Shown here piece after piece: positions 43,184 to 52,391 of a stretch of 64,000 nt of DNA. The stretch's first letter is position 1. The number at the start of each line of letters is the position of its first letter. Source of the DNA: Candidatus Nitrosotenuis cloacae (GTDB taxonomy: Archaea; Thermoproteota; Nitrososphaeria; Nitrososphaerales; Nitrosopumilaceae); the NCBI RefSeq assembly GCF_000955905.1, contig NZ_CP011097.1, forward strand, positions 124,001 to 188,000, given 5' to 3'. The notes below the pieces were generated by a model. That model saw nothing but the letters and a program-made list of their open reading frames with translations. It was not told where the DNA came from and searched no databases. Position numbers and translations under genes: made by a program.

Positions 43184-44320
43184 TTAATTCGAAGCATCCA
43201 AATCCACAAATTGTTTTTGGATTGGGGTTTTCCAGATTTTTGGATCAGAAACAATATTGAAAAAGTGTTGACTACTTTTTCCATCTCCAAAATAACTACA
43301 TTTCTCAATTTTTTTATTCTCTACTTCAATAATGGCATTCAAGATTTGATCTCTTACACTATCGACATTTATTATGTTGGTACTTTTTGTCCTGTTTTTC
43401 TGTCTAGTTCCTATGTTTATTGTAGGGATTCCATAAACTTCGGATTCTTTTATTCCTGCACTGGAATTGCCGATTAGAAATTTGGATTTTTTTAACATTG
43501 TTAAAAAATATTCAAACCTGACAGAAGGTAATATCTTAAAGTTTTTCATATTCTTAAGACGTTCATACTCTTTTAAAATTATGTCTGAGCCTGCATCATT
43601 GTTTGGATATATGACAACATAATTCTTTTTAGATTCAATTAGTGCGCTTACCACCTCTCTAATTTGATGTGCAAGAGTTTCTAACTCAGTTGTTATGGGA
43701 TGAAAGATAAACGTTGCATAGTTGTCGTATGATATATCGTAATGATCTTTAACTTCTTTTATGTCGGGTAAATCATCGCCATACATTATATCGATATCTG
43801 GAGAACCTATAACAAAAATACAACTTTCTGATTCTCCCATCTGAATTAATCGCTTCTTTGCCTCATCATTGGATACAAAATGGATATGTGAAAGCTTAGT
43901 AACAGCATGTCTGATTAATTCATCAAGTGTTCCTGATAATTCGCCTCCTTCAATATGGGATACTAGAATGTTGTTAAATGAACCCGTTATAGCTCCTGCT
44001 AACGCTTCAATCCTATCTCCATGTATTACTATCATATCGGGATGAATCTCTTTTATAAAATTACTAAATCCAGTAACAGTGTTTGATAAAATTATGTCTG
44101 GTTCAGTAGTGTTAGTCTGATTCATGTAAATGAATATGTGTTTGTAGCCGAGTTTTTTTATTTCAGTAAAAGTTGCACCATATTTTGACAGAGTATGCAT
44201 ACCAGTGACAAAAATATAACAATCAAAATCTTTAGAGGCCTCTACTATGTTAATCAGTGGTTTTAATTTACCAAAATCTGCTCTAGTTCCAGTTAAAAAC
44301 ACAATTTTTCTTTTATTCAA
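43184..44320 (-). CDS. neuC: hydrolysing UDP-N-acetylhexosamine 2-epimerase (NeuC/LegG-like)
   Basis: A 378-aa GT-B fold enzyme that hydrolyses UDP and inverts C2 to give ManNAc (sialic acid route) or 6-deoxy-diacetamido-mannose (legionaminic route). Visible motifs are TGTRADFGKLKPLI (10-23), VIHGDRIEALAGA, SHIEGGELSGTLDELIRH and FLIGNSSAGIKESEVYGIP, all typical of NeuC rather than the non-hydrolysing WecB. The start is TTG, overlapping the NeuB stop by 8 bp. Whether the substrate is UDP-GlcNAc or UDP-diNAc-bacillosamine cannot be decided here; no LegB/LegC pair is adjacent. Confidence 0.88.
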   Translation of the reverse strand: MNKRKIVFLTGTRADFGKLKPLINIVEASKDFDCYIFVTGMHTLSKYGATFTEIKKLGYKHIFIYMNQTNTTEPDIILSNTVTGFSNFIKEIHPDMIVIHGDRIEALAGAITGSFNNILVSHIEGGELSGTLDELIRHAVTKLSHIHFVSNDEAKKRLIQMGESESCIFVIGSPDIDIMYGDDLPDIKEVKDHYDISYDNYATFIFHPITTELETLAHQIREVVSALIESKKNYVVIYPNNDAGSDIILKEYERLKNMKNFKILPSVRFEYFLTMLKKSKFLIGNSSAGIKESEVYGIPTINIGTRQKNRTKSTNIINVDSVRDQILNAIIEVENKKIEKCSYFGDGKSSQHFFNIVSDPKIWKTPIQKQFVDLDASN

Positions 44321-45347
44321 TCATATTCCACCATAACTGTGTATCTTTTTTAATATCGGTTGAAGCTTTTCGGTTCAATATGTCGAAATAATGTTTTGCT
44401 TTGATTTCACCTGTGCCTGGTCTTTTTACCCAAATGTTTTTTTCAGACAATTTCTCGCCTTTTTTTATATCCGAAATTGTAACTACTGAAGCGTATGCAA
44501 AATCTATTGTTGGTTTCTCTTCTTGTAGAATGGTTTTACTCCCCCCAAGTGCGTGATAAATTGCCTTGCTACCAAGTATCAAATCGTGTAATTCAAGGGG
44601 ATCAATGGATATTGGTATATCTGGTCCTGGCCAACTTTTGTTAGACGTGAAATGTTTCTCCAAAATGCGTGCACCAAGAGGAATTGCTGCAAAACAAGTA
44701 TAGTTTCCAATAGAATGATCGCTTAGTCCTATTATCGCGTTTGGAAATTTTTCTTTAAGTTCGGTCATGGCACCTAATCTGACTTTCTCATATGGTGTTG
44801 GATACATTGATGTCACATGAAGTAATGCATATTCAATACCGGATGTCTCTAAAATCTTAACACTTTCTGAAATACTTTGAATATCGTTCATGCCGGTGCT
44901 TAGAATTACTGGTTTCCCAAATGACGCAATGTGTTTGAGTAATGGATAATTGTTACATTCCCCAGATCCAATTTTGTAGGCACAAACATTCATTTCTTCC
45001 AAGCGATTTGCAGCTGCTCTGGAAAATGGCGTGCTGAGGTATATCATATTCAATTGTTCAGTGTATTTTTTCAGTTCAATTTCTTCCTGTTCAGTTAAGG
45101 AACATCTTTTCATGATCTCCCAAATTGATTCTTTTGCATTTGCAGGAATGACGTCATTTTTTATCATTTCATCCTCAATAACATGACATTGAAATTTTAC
45201 ACACTCTGCACCTTGTTGATGTGCATCAGTAATCATTTGTTTGGCTTTCTGAAAATCACCTTCGTGATTAATCCCGATCTCAGCTATCACTATTGGTTCG
45301 TAATCTTCACCAACGAGTCGTCCACACAGATTTAGTTTGTTGTTCAT
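44313..45347 (-). CDS. neuB: N-acetylneuraminate/legionaminate synthase (NeuB family)
   Basis: A 344-aa PEP-condensing synthase that makes a nine-carbon nonulosonic acid. The TIM-barrel begins with VIAEIGINHEGD (20-31); AECVKFQCH, YKIGSGECNNYPLL, ILSTGM and IGLSDHSIG follow; an antifreeze/SAF domain (about 283-340; IKKGEKLSEKNIWVKRPGTG) closes the active site. It overlaps neuC by 8 bp and is 21 bp downstream of the oxidoreductase-like gene. It is distinct from the PseI-type synthase at 55628, so the locus has two separate nonulosonate synthases. Confidence 0.9.
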   Translation of the reverse strand: MNNKLNLCGRLVGEDYEPIVIAEIGINHEGDFQKAKQMITDAHQQGAECVKFQCHVIEDEMIKNDVIPANAKESIWEIMKRCSLTEQEEIELKKYTEQLNMIYLSTPFSRAAANRLEEMNVCAYKIGSGECNNYPLLKHIASFGKPVILSTGMNDIQSISESVKILETSGIEYALLHVTSMYPTPYEKVRLGAMTELKEKFPNAIIGLSDHSIGNYTCFAAIPLGARILEKHFTSNKSWPGPDIPISIDPLELHDLILGSKAIYHALGGSKTILQEEKPTIDFAYASVVTISDIKKGEKLSEKNIWVKRPGTGEIKAKHYFDILNRKASTDIKKDTQLWWNMIE

Positions 45348-45368
45348 GTATTTGTTTTGGCCCGTAAT

Positions 45369-46373
45369 TTATTCAAGTATTATTTTTTTTCCTTTTTTGC
45401 TGCTTTGCTCTATGATATCCATTGTCTTTAAGGTTTTTAGCTCATCATTCATCGAATATGGGTATTTCTTCTCTTTCTTTATGGCATTCAAAACAGCTCT
45501 CATTTCATCTTCATATAGTGCCTCTGGAGGAGTACTCCCAACATATCCCTTTGCCACCGAACCCATGTTTAATTTCAACTCTTTCCAATTCTTCCCTCTG
45601 TTGATTTTTATCGTACCCTCAACAAAATTGCATAGTATAGTACCTTTTTCACCAATGATCTTAGTCTCACGAAATGAAGGTATTGATACAACATCAATAT
45701 TTAGAGTACAAAATATTTTATTTTTAAACTCAATAAGAATTTGATAAAAATCGTCAATATCTGCATCCAGTTTTGAAACTTTCCCGATATTTGCATAGAC
45801 TGATTTTATGTCCGAGAATAAATACGTCAACCAGAATAATTCAAACGGTAGTAATTCTCTTGCACCGCCAGTTTCTCTTTTTGATACAAAAAATTTCCTG
45901 TAATCTTCCCAAGGGTGCCAATTAGGTAAATACTGGCCAATATGTTGCTGTATCAACAAGACATTTCCGATCGTATTCTTATCAAGTAACTGTTTTGCTT
46001 TTTTTACGACGGGGTGGAATCGAAGCGTACATGACGGTAATCCTACAATAGACTTTCCACGCATCTTGTGTATTATCTGTTCTATGTCCTTTGAAAACAT
46101 ATTAAGCTCGGTAAAAAAATTAACGTTTTTCTCTATTGCTACTTTAGCGTATTTGAGATGTAGATCAGGAGGAGTGGAGATGATCATGAGACCAGGTTTT
46201 TTTTCAAATGCCTCATCTAATCGAGAAAATGTCTTAATGTGGTATTTTTTTGTGGTTTCATTCCGTCTGTCCTTTCTTGTGTCAAAGCCAATTATGTCTG
46301 ATTGTCCCAGTTTCAACAGATTTCTTATTCTTCTTTTCCCCATTGAGCCAAGCCCAACTATTAAAATTCGCAA
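45369..46373 (-). CDS. Gfo/Idh/MocA-like protein with degenerate catalytic motifs
   Basis: A 334-aa two-domain oxidoreductase-fold protein. The NAD loop GLGSMG (7-12) is intact, but the family EKP motif, whose Lys is catalytic, reads Glu89-Leu90-Asn91, and the HE(I)D His motif seen in the paralogue at 47201 is replaced by LPFELFWL. NWHPWEDYR is shared with that paralogue. It lies 21 bp upstream of neuB in the same unit and starts with TTG. It may be a non-canonical enzyme or a regulatory/structural partner of the nonulosonate pathway. Confidence 0.8.
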   Translation of the reverse strand: MRILIVGLGSMGKRRIRNLLKLGQSDIIGFDTRKDRRNETTKKYHIKTFSRLDEAFEKKPGLMIISTPPDLHLKYAKVAIEKNVNFFTELNMFSKDIEQIIHKMRGKSIVGLPSCTLRFHPVVKKAKQLLDKNTIGNVLLIQQHIGQYLPNWHPWEDYRKFFVSKRETGGARELLPFELFWLTYLFSDIKSVYANIGKVSKLDADIDDFYQILIEFKNKIFCTLNIDVVSIPSFRETKIIGEKGTILCNFVEGTIKINRGKNWKELKLNMGSVAKGYVGSTPPEALYEDEMRAVLNAIKKEKKYPYSMNDELKTLKTMDIIEQSSKKGKKIILE

Positions 46374-46492
46374 TAATGAATTTTTTACTTAATTATACAT
46401 ATACTTATGGAGAATATCTGCAATATCTCTGGCCGGATAAATCATCCAACTATCCAAGATGTTTATTATAATGTTCATAATATGAAAACGAC

Positions 46493-47188
46493 ATGAAACC
46501 AATTTGTTTCATTGCCGCGAGAGGTGATTCCAAAGGAGTTCCAAAAAAAAATATACGATTATTGATCAATAAACCGCTTATTGCGCATACAATTGAAAAA
46601 TCAATTGATTCAAAGATTTTTAGTCACGTAATAGTGTCAACTGAAGACGATGAGATAGCAAAAATATCAAAGCAATATGGAGCTGAAGTTCCATTTAGAA
46701 GACCGAGAAGGTTAGCCACTGATACTGCTGGGATGGGAGATGTAATGGTACATGGCATAACAAAACTTTGCTCACTTGGATATGATTTTGATACGTTCGT
46801 TAACCGCGATTGTACTGTTCCATTCATACGTAATTCTGATATCCAAGGCAGCATTAATCTGTTGAAAAGAGAAAAGTGTGATGTGGTATATGGGGTCTAC
46901 GTCCAGCATTTTAATCCATATTTTAATATGATGGAATTAGGCCGAGACAAATTTTTAACATTTAGCAAGAAAATGAAAATTCGACCAAAAAGACGTCAAG
47001 ATGCACCAAAAGTTTACCAATTAAATGGACTGTACACATACAATACAAAGAGATTCTTAAAATTCAAAAATCCATTCCTTCCAAAAGGACTTCCCTATGA
47101 AATTTCGCCTGAAACAGGTTTGATGATTGATACGGAATTGGAGTTCAGAATTGCTGAAATGATGTTAAAACAAAAACTTATCAAATAA
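46493..47188 (+). CDS. neuA: CMP-nonulosonate (acylneuraminate) cytidylyltransferase
   Basis: A 231-aa NeuA/LegF-type enzyme activating the nonulosonic acid with CTP. The nucleotide-binding motif ARGDSKGVPKKNIRLL (9-24), VSTEDDEIAKIS, PFRRPRRLATD and NRDCTVPFIR are characteristic. The C-terminal phosphatase domain of mammalian CMAS is absent. The start is ATG. It lies between two Gfo/Idh/MocA genes and is divergent from the neuB-neuC unit. A SpsF-like second cytidylyltransferase at 54839 probably serves the Pse route. Confidence 0.87.
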   Translation: MKPICFIAARGDSKGVPKKNIRLLINKPLIAHTIEKSIDSKIFSHVIVSTEDDEIAKISKQYGAEVPFRRPRRLATDTAGMGDVMVHGITKLCSLGYDFDTFVNRDCTVPFIRNSDIQGSINLLKREKCDVVYGVYVQHFNPYFNMMELGRDKFLTFSKKMKIRPKRRQDAPKVYQLNGLYTYNTKRFLKFKNPFLPKGLPYEISPETGLMIDTELEFRIAEMMLKQKLIK

Positions 47189-47200
47189 ACCTCAATTAAT

Positions 47201-48205
47201 TTATAATTTCATGATTTTGTTTAATGATGATGATTTCTTTGTCGCAAATGCCACTTGAAGTGTTTTTAATGCGTCATTAACAGTATTCATAGTTGTTTTT
47301 TTGTTTCTAACGCAATTAATAAAATATGACAATTCTTGGATATACATTTCATTTCGTTCATAATTTTTCAGTTTTATTTTCCTAATCCATTTTCTCTTAT
47401 CCGTATCGTACAAATGTACTTCGTTAGTCTCAGAATCCCAATATATTGTTCCCTTGGTGCCTATGACTTTACAGCTACGGAAATCAGGTTGTTGGAAGTA
47501 ATCCAAATGAACTTCGGCTATGATATTTTTCTTAAATTTAAGTAAAATCGCCGAAAGATCTTCGACAGATATTTCTAGATCGCTAAATTTGCCTGTAAAG
47601 GAGAATACTTGGTCAACATTACCAAAAAACCAACATAGATAATCAATTTCATGAATGCATGTCAGGACTACGCCGCCTCCCAGTTTTTTTAGGGATGCAT
47701 AGCTGGTACGATAATCCTCCCAAGGATGCCAGTTTGGTAAATATGAGCCACTCTCTACACGTACTGAAATAATTCTTCCAATTTCGTTATTCTGTATTTC
47801 TTTTTTAATTCCTTGTATGCATTTATGAAATCTTAAATTGCATCCAACCATCGTGATTAGTTTTTTCTTTCTGATCAATGTAATGAGACGGTTAATGTCT
47901 GCCAAGGAATTGGATAGTGGTTTTTCTATGAACAAATGACACCCACTCTGTGCCAATTTTATAGCTGTTTTGACATGTAAACTTGTAACATTACAAACAA
48001 AACCAATGTCAGGTTTTTCATCAAGACATTTTGCAAGTGAATCATAAACTTGAATCCCATTCTTTTTGAGCTGATCTGTGTCTTTATTTTTAGAGCAAAC
48101 TAGGATTTCAACATTTTTTAATTTCATTAAATTGTTAACATGTCTTTTGCCTATGGAACCATATCCGACTACTAGTATTTTCAAATAAAAATTTGTACGT
48201 GTCAT
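47201..48205 (-). CDS. Gfo/Idh/MocA family oxidoreductase
   Basis: A 334-aa NAD(P)-dependent sugar oxidoreductase. Rossmann GYGSIG (14-19), FIEKPLS with catalytic Lys95, and CIHEIDYLCWFFG carrying the second-domain His/Asp are all present, unlike its paralogue at 45369. The shared LPNWHPWEDYR motif suggests common ancestry and similar substrates. It converges with neuA with a 12-bp gap. In nonulosonate clusters such enzymes are thought to adjust the sugar precursor, but the reaction is not known. The start may be ATG 48205 or TTG 48184. Confidence 0.85.
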   Translation of the reverse strand: MTRTNFYLKILVVGYGSIGKRHVNNLMKLKNVEILVCSKNKDTDQLKKNGIQVYDSLAKCLDEKPDIGFVCNVTSLHVKTAIKLAQSGCHLFIEKPLSNSLADINRLITLIRKKKLITMVGCNLRFHKCIQGIKKEIQNNEIGRIISVRVESGSYLPNWHPWEDYRTSYASLKKLGGGVVLTCIHEIDYLCWFFGNVDQVFSFTGKFSDLEISVEDLSAILLKFKKNIIAEVHLDYFQQPDFRSCKVIGTKGTIYWDSETNEVHLYDTDKRKWIRKIKLKNYERNEMYIQELSYFINCVRNKKTTMNTVNDALKTLQVAFATKKSSSLNKIMKL

Positions 48206-48295
48206 GTGATATTAGGTTATTGTTTAAATGGTTAGATATTTGTTGGAATTTTAAAATACAAAATTGTAATATATGATCTCAAAATTAAAACTCAT

Positions 48296-49237
48296 GTGCA
48301 TTGTGTCTTATGTAAAAATGATAATTTCAAAACTATTGTCAATATGGTGCGACACGACATACCTCGTAAGGTCGTTCAATGTACTAACTGTTCCCTGATC
48401 TCATTAGAGGATCCGACCAACAACGTTGTAGATTACTCTGGTACAGAATATCGTTCACTTCATGGCCCAATACTGGGAAAGAAGGTTACTGCTAAAGAAA
48501 TGTTTGACATACAAATCCCATTTCAGCAAGAGAGACTGTCTAATGTCAAACGATTATTGAATTCTTCAGATAGGGTGTTGGAAGTGGGATGTTCCACAGG
48601 CCATTTTTTACATACTATAAAAGATCATGTTGGTGAAGTTATTGGTATCGAGTTAGATCAATCCCACGCAAAGTTTGCTCGTGAAAATTGCGATCTTACT
48701 GTATATGATCGACCTATTGATGAAACCCCTATCCAAAATAATTATTTTGATATCATTTTCATGTTTCAGGTTTTTGAACATATTCCAAATCCTATAGAAT
48801 TTTTGTCATTATATAAAAAATATCTAAAACCTGATGGTATTATCTACATTGAAGTACCGAACATAAACGATGCACTTCTTTCGATTTACAACATATCATC
48901 ATATAGGAAATTCTACTTTCGTCTTCCACATGTTTATTACTATTCTGAATTAACACTTCAAAAGATTTTAGAAAAAGCAGGATTTAATGGAACCACAAAA
49001 ACTATTCAAGAATACACCGTTTTTAATCACCTACATTGGATATTAACAGGAAATCCACAAGCTACGCAGATTGATGGTCGTCAACTACCAAAATTAGATT
49101 TATCAATTCCAGAAAAGAAGAACGCTGAAATATCGATTAAAAATTGGTTTTCCAAGATAAATGAAGAATATAAGAAACTGCTTGAAGAAAATGGTATTGC
49201 TGAAAACATTTGTTTTCAGGGTAAAATAATTAGATAG
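48296..49237 (+). CDS. class I SAM-dependent methyltransferase with zinc finger
   Basis: A 313-aa protein: an N-terminal CVLCKND (Cys3, Cys6) and VVQCTNCSLIS form a four-Cys zinc site, then the SAM domain with RVLEVGCSTGHFLHTI (about 95-110), VIGIELDQSHAKFA and FQVFEHIPNPIEF. The start is GTG at 48296; the overlapping ATG two bases earlier is out of frame. It belongs to the Methyltransf_23/11 type common in O-antigen loci. It converges tail to tail with the 49240 gene with a 2-bp gap. The substrate is unknown. Confidence 0.78.
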   Translation: MHCVLCKNDNFKTIVNMVRHDIPRKVVQCTNCSLISLEDPTNNVVDYSGTEYRSLHGPILGKKVTAKEMFDIQIPFQQERLSNVKRLLNSSDRVLEVGCSTGHFLHTIKDHVGEVIGIELDQSHAKFARENCDLTVYDRPIDETPIQNNYFDIIFMFQVFEHIPNPIEFLSLYKKYLKPDGIIYIEVPNINDALLSIYNISSYRKFYFRLPHVYYYSELTLQKILEKAGFNGTTKTIQEYTVFNHLHWILTGNPQATQIDGRQLPKLDLSIPEKKNAEISIKNWFSKINEEYKKLLEENGIAENICFQGKIIR

Positions 49238-49239
49238 GT

Positions 49240-51111
49240 TTAGAAGGTATCTAAAATTTTTGTTAACACTTGCGACGCACACCCATGATTAGACAAGTAT
49301 TGCTCTAAAAATTTTTTACTATTCAGGTTTATTTCGTTTTTCAGCTCAGCGTTGCTCAGCATTTTCTTAATTCCATCTTCTATGTCTTGTTCCTTGGTGA
49401 TAGATAGTACCGCATTCATTTTTGCAATCTGGCTTTCTTCTGCCCATTTTTCAATTTGTAATGAAATTGTAGGTTTGTTTAGTATTATAGATTCCAAGGC
49501 AGTCGTAGAATTGTTGAATGTTATTAACAACTCACAGGAACTGATTAAATCCTTCAGATCTGTTTCTAGCACTATTGGTATTTTATCGTCTATTTCTTTG
49601 ATAAGTTCAAGCATGTTGTTTATTGAGTCCGGTTGAGGATGCGGTTTGATAATCAATTGCCTGCCCAGTTTTTTTGAAACTCTGCAAACTTCTCTAACAA
49701 AGTTTTCAAATTTTATATGAACATCAGAAGTAGATCCTTCTGCAAAAACTCCCGAGGCGCCAGTAGTTGTAAATAATATCCTCCCATTGTCTTTTGTCGC
49801 CTTACTGAAATGAAAAAATTCATCATGACGAGGACTACCAGAAATTAAAATATCTTTTTCTTGATGATTATGATTCAGTGCAAAAGATTTTGTTAATTCT
49901 CCCCATACTGCTTGTTTATCACTCATAAATGGAGATGAGAAATGCGCAAGAAACCTGGAAAATTTATCCCATGGGGGTGAGTTTGCAAGCATTCCATGTT
50001 GTAATAACACTGAAGGAATTTCTTTTCTTTTTGACAAGTTAAGAATCTCTTTTTCTTCTTGGGCAGTTTCAGCCCATTCTAAAATGACAGATATGTCAAA
50101 TCCTTCAAAGAGATGTTCAAGTAAAGTCATTCTTCTGAGAGATTCTGTGAATCTGGAAATGCATGTTTTAGTAAAAGTGTTTTTGATTGAATTCCACAGT
50201 GAATATGACTGAACAGTAAAAATGCTTTCAAAAACGTCATCTAGTTCAAACATTTTAGTTAGATTTTCTCCGAGTTTGATCGTTTCCATCTTTATTCTAT
50301 TTCGCTCATATTTTTCAAAATCATTAAGATTGAGTATAATACATTTTGTGCTTTTGACAATCTGTATACTTTTAAGATTCCAGATGGCAGGTCGTCTCTG
50401 ATTTAATAATAAAATATTTTTATCTAGTTTAGATAATTCTTTTAATAATGTTTTGTAGGAAACAGGATTAAAATCCAAGAGTAGTACTGATTTTTGATGT
50501 TTTAAATTAATCGAGTTTAGGCCAAAAAAAGATTTTGTAATGTTGTCAAAAATATTTTTTATTTTAAGATAATTGTTTTTTGAGAGTTTGATAGAAATCG
50601 GAATCGGGCCGATGTTATATTTTACATTTATGGTATCAAAATACATTGAATCAGTTTTGGGTTTTTGTAATGAAATTATTTTAATATTTTTTGTATTGCA
50701 TATAGTTTTAACAAATTCGTCTACGTTGGTAGAAGTGATAATTGTTTTTGGATTCTCTTTTTCAATTATCCGAAAAATTGAGATTGCTTTTATATACACT
50801 GATAAGATATAATGAAAAAGCTCAAGCTCGATAAGACTACCAAGATTTACTCCCTGATACATCAAAAATGGTTTTAACGAATCTTGATTGTACCAATTTG
50901 TAGTTATGTCTATTGATTTATCGTCAATGAAAGTTTTATCCTCTTTAGTAAGATATTGATCTCCTAACTCATGTTCTAAACCGTTTTTTTCCAAGGTTCT
51001 ATGAGCAAAATAATTGAGCGCAAATGTTTGTACAGTTTTGTGACGAATTGTCTCTTCTTTCAATTTTATAATATCAAAATTTTCATCCAAAATTGATATG
51101 GTATTATTCAT
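49240..51111 (-). CDS. large capsule-synthesis-like GT-B protein
   Basis: A 623-aa soluble protein without membrane helices. The C-terminal half shows LLQHGMLANSPPWDKF, ISGSPRHDEFFHF, LIIKPHPQPDSINNM (K-x-HP motif) and LITFNNSTTALESIILNKP, a pattern shared with KpsC/KpsS-, polysialyl- and Kdo-type GT-B transferases and with the protein at 39173. The N-terminal 300 residues are diverged, Ile/Lys-rich and not recognised. It probably transfers a CMP-activated acidic sugar, given adjacent NeuA. The ATG is preceded by a 63-bp divergent region shared with the FkbM gene. Confidence 0.65.
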   Translation of the reverse strand: MNNTISILDENFDIIKLKEETIRHKTVQTFALNYFAHRTLEKNGLEHELGDQYLTKEDKTFIDDKSIDITTNWYNQDSLKPFLMYQGVNLGSLIELELFHYILSVYIKAISIFRIIEKENPKTIITSTNVDEFVKTICNTKNIKIISLQKPKTDSMYFDTINVKYNIGPIPISIKLSKNNYLKIKNIFDNITKSFFGLNSINLKHQKSVLLLDFNPVSYKTLLKELSKLDKNILLLNQRRPAIWNLKSIQIVKSTKCIILNLNDFEKYERNRIKMETIKLGENLTKMFELDDVFESIFTVQSYSLWNSIKNTFTKTCISRFTESLRRMTLLEHLFEGFDISVILEWAETAQEEKEILNLSKRKEIPSVLLQHGMLANSPPWDKFSRFLAHFSSPFMSDKQAVWGELTKSFALNHNHQEKDILISGSPRHDEFFHFSKATKDNGRILFTTTGASGVFAEGSTSDVHIKFENFVREVCRVSKKLGRQLIIKPHPQPDSINNMLELIKEIDDKIPIVLETDLKDLISSCELLITFNNSTTALESIILNKPTISLQIEKWAEESQIAKMNAVLSITKEQDIEDGIKKMLSNAELKNEINLNSKKFLEQYLSNHGCASQVLTKILDTF

Positions 51112-51174
51112 AAATTAAAAACAGGTTATTTTGATTATATAGTTTCTATTCAAAAACTAAAAGTTAAATGACCA

Positions 51175-52314
51175 GTGAAAATTCTAACCGTGTTGTCCAT
51201 TATTCACAAGTTAGGAATAATTTACTATCTACTTCCCTTTATCAAAGTAGTTGATAATCGATTTGGACTCATTCTTTCTATTTTAATTGGCTGCAAAAAT
51301 TATACTCTAAAAATAAAAGGACATTCAGTTAGTTTTAGCAGTGTAAAATTTGACATCATGTTACATTTTGTGATGGTTTTAATGTATTCTACGTCGTATG
51401 TTATCACACCTGATAGAAAAATTAAACTTACACTGGATATGAGGAACACTTTCACGGTTCCACTCGATGACTTATCGATTGAAGATGAAAATTTGATTGT
51501 TACTTTGGCTGTAGGTTTGAGATATGGTGCAAATTTTGAGACTAAAAATATTAATTTTAAAGATTTCCGTGATAAAACACTAGTAATTTCAGAAAGTAAT
51601 GGTGAAAAAATTATTGAAACTTCAAGAGGAATAAAATTTTATTTAGACTCTATACATCCAGGCAACACAATCGGTGAGGCATTTGTGCAAGATATTCATA
51701 CCATTCGTTATGATGATGATTATACTGATAAAACTGTGGTGGATGTTGGCGCAGAATGTGGTGATACAGCCTTGTACTATGCAAGCAGGGGAGCAAAAGT
51801 ATTTGCTTTTGAACCTATGAAAGCTCATTACGATGCAATGCTGCGAAATCTCAGTCTTAATCCAGAACTGGCAAAAAGAATTACTCCGATTAATGCCGCA
51901 ATTGGTAAAGATGGAATATTGAAATTTTATCATGCAAATAAAGCTGACATTGCTGGAAGATCATCATTTGTATATAATGCACACGGAGATAATTATGTAG
52001 TCTTTGAGGTACAGGGTTATAGTCTTTCATCTGCAATTAAAGAATTTAACATATCTCATGTTGACATACTAAAAACTGATTGTAAGGGATGTGAGTTCTT
52101 TCTTACAAAACAAGATCTGGAAAAGGTTGATCAAGTAAAAATTGAGTATGAAGCGTTTGAAATAACAAAACACAGTCTTGCTGAATTACTGAAAGTGTTG
52201 GACGATTCTGGTTTTGAATATATGTTGTATAGAATTAATCCTAATCGGGACAGTTTTTCTAATAAAGTCTCAGGACATTTATTTGGAAGAAAAATCCAAA
52301 ACCTCAAAAAATAA
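51175..52314 (+). CDS. FkbM family methyltransferase with hydrophobic N-terminus
   Basis: A 379-aa protein; the start is GTG (the nearby ATG at 51168 is out of frame and soon stops). Residues about 8-25 (IIHKLGIIYYLLPFI) and 58-72 (MLHFVMVLMYS) are hydrophobic and may bind the membrane. The catalytic domain has VVDVGAECGDTALYYASRGA, VFAFEPMKAHYDA and LKTDCKGCEFFL, the FkbM signature with its Cys pair. It is a diverged relative of the gene at 16561. It probably O-methylates a membrane-linked glycan. Confidence 0.8.
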   Translation: MKILTVLSIIHKLGIIYYLLPFIKVVDNRFGLILSILIGCKNYTLKIKGHSVSFSSVKFDIMLHFVMVLMYSTSYVITPDRKIKLTLDMRNTFTVPLDDLSIEDENLIVTLAVGLRYGANFETKNINFKDFRDKTLVISESNGEKIIETSRGIKFYLDSIHPGNTIGEAFVQDIHTIRYDDDYTDKTVVDVGAECGDTALYYASRGAKVFAFEPMKAHYDAMLRNLSLNPELAKRITPINAAIGKDGILKFYHANKADIAGRSSFVYNAHGDNYVVFEVQGYSLSSAIKEFNISHVDILKTDCKGCEFFLTKQDLEKVDQVKIEYEAFEITKHSLAELLKVLDDSGFEYMLYRINPNRDSFSNKVSGHLFGRKIQNLKK

Positions 52315-52391
52315 TCTACAAAATATTTTATTTTGAATTCTATCTTGGGATTCTTCAAAATATAAATATATTACCGGATTAGAACAATCGC

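Noticed and set aside
45337-45744. 135-aa hydrophobic plus-strand frame
   Set aside because: It is antisense to the oxidoreductase-like gene and is Phe/Ser-rich, with no family match; a reverse-frame artefact.
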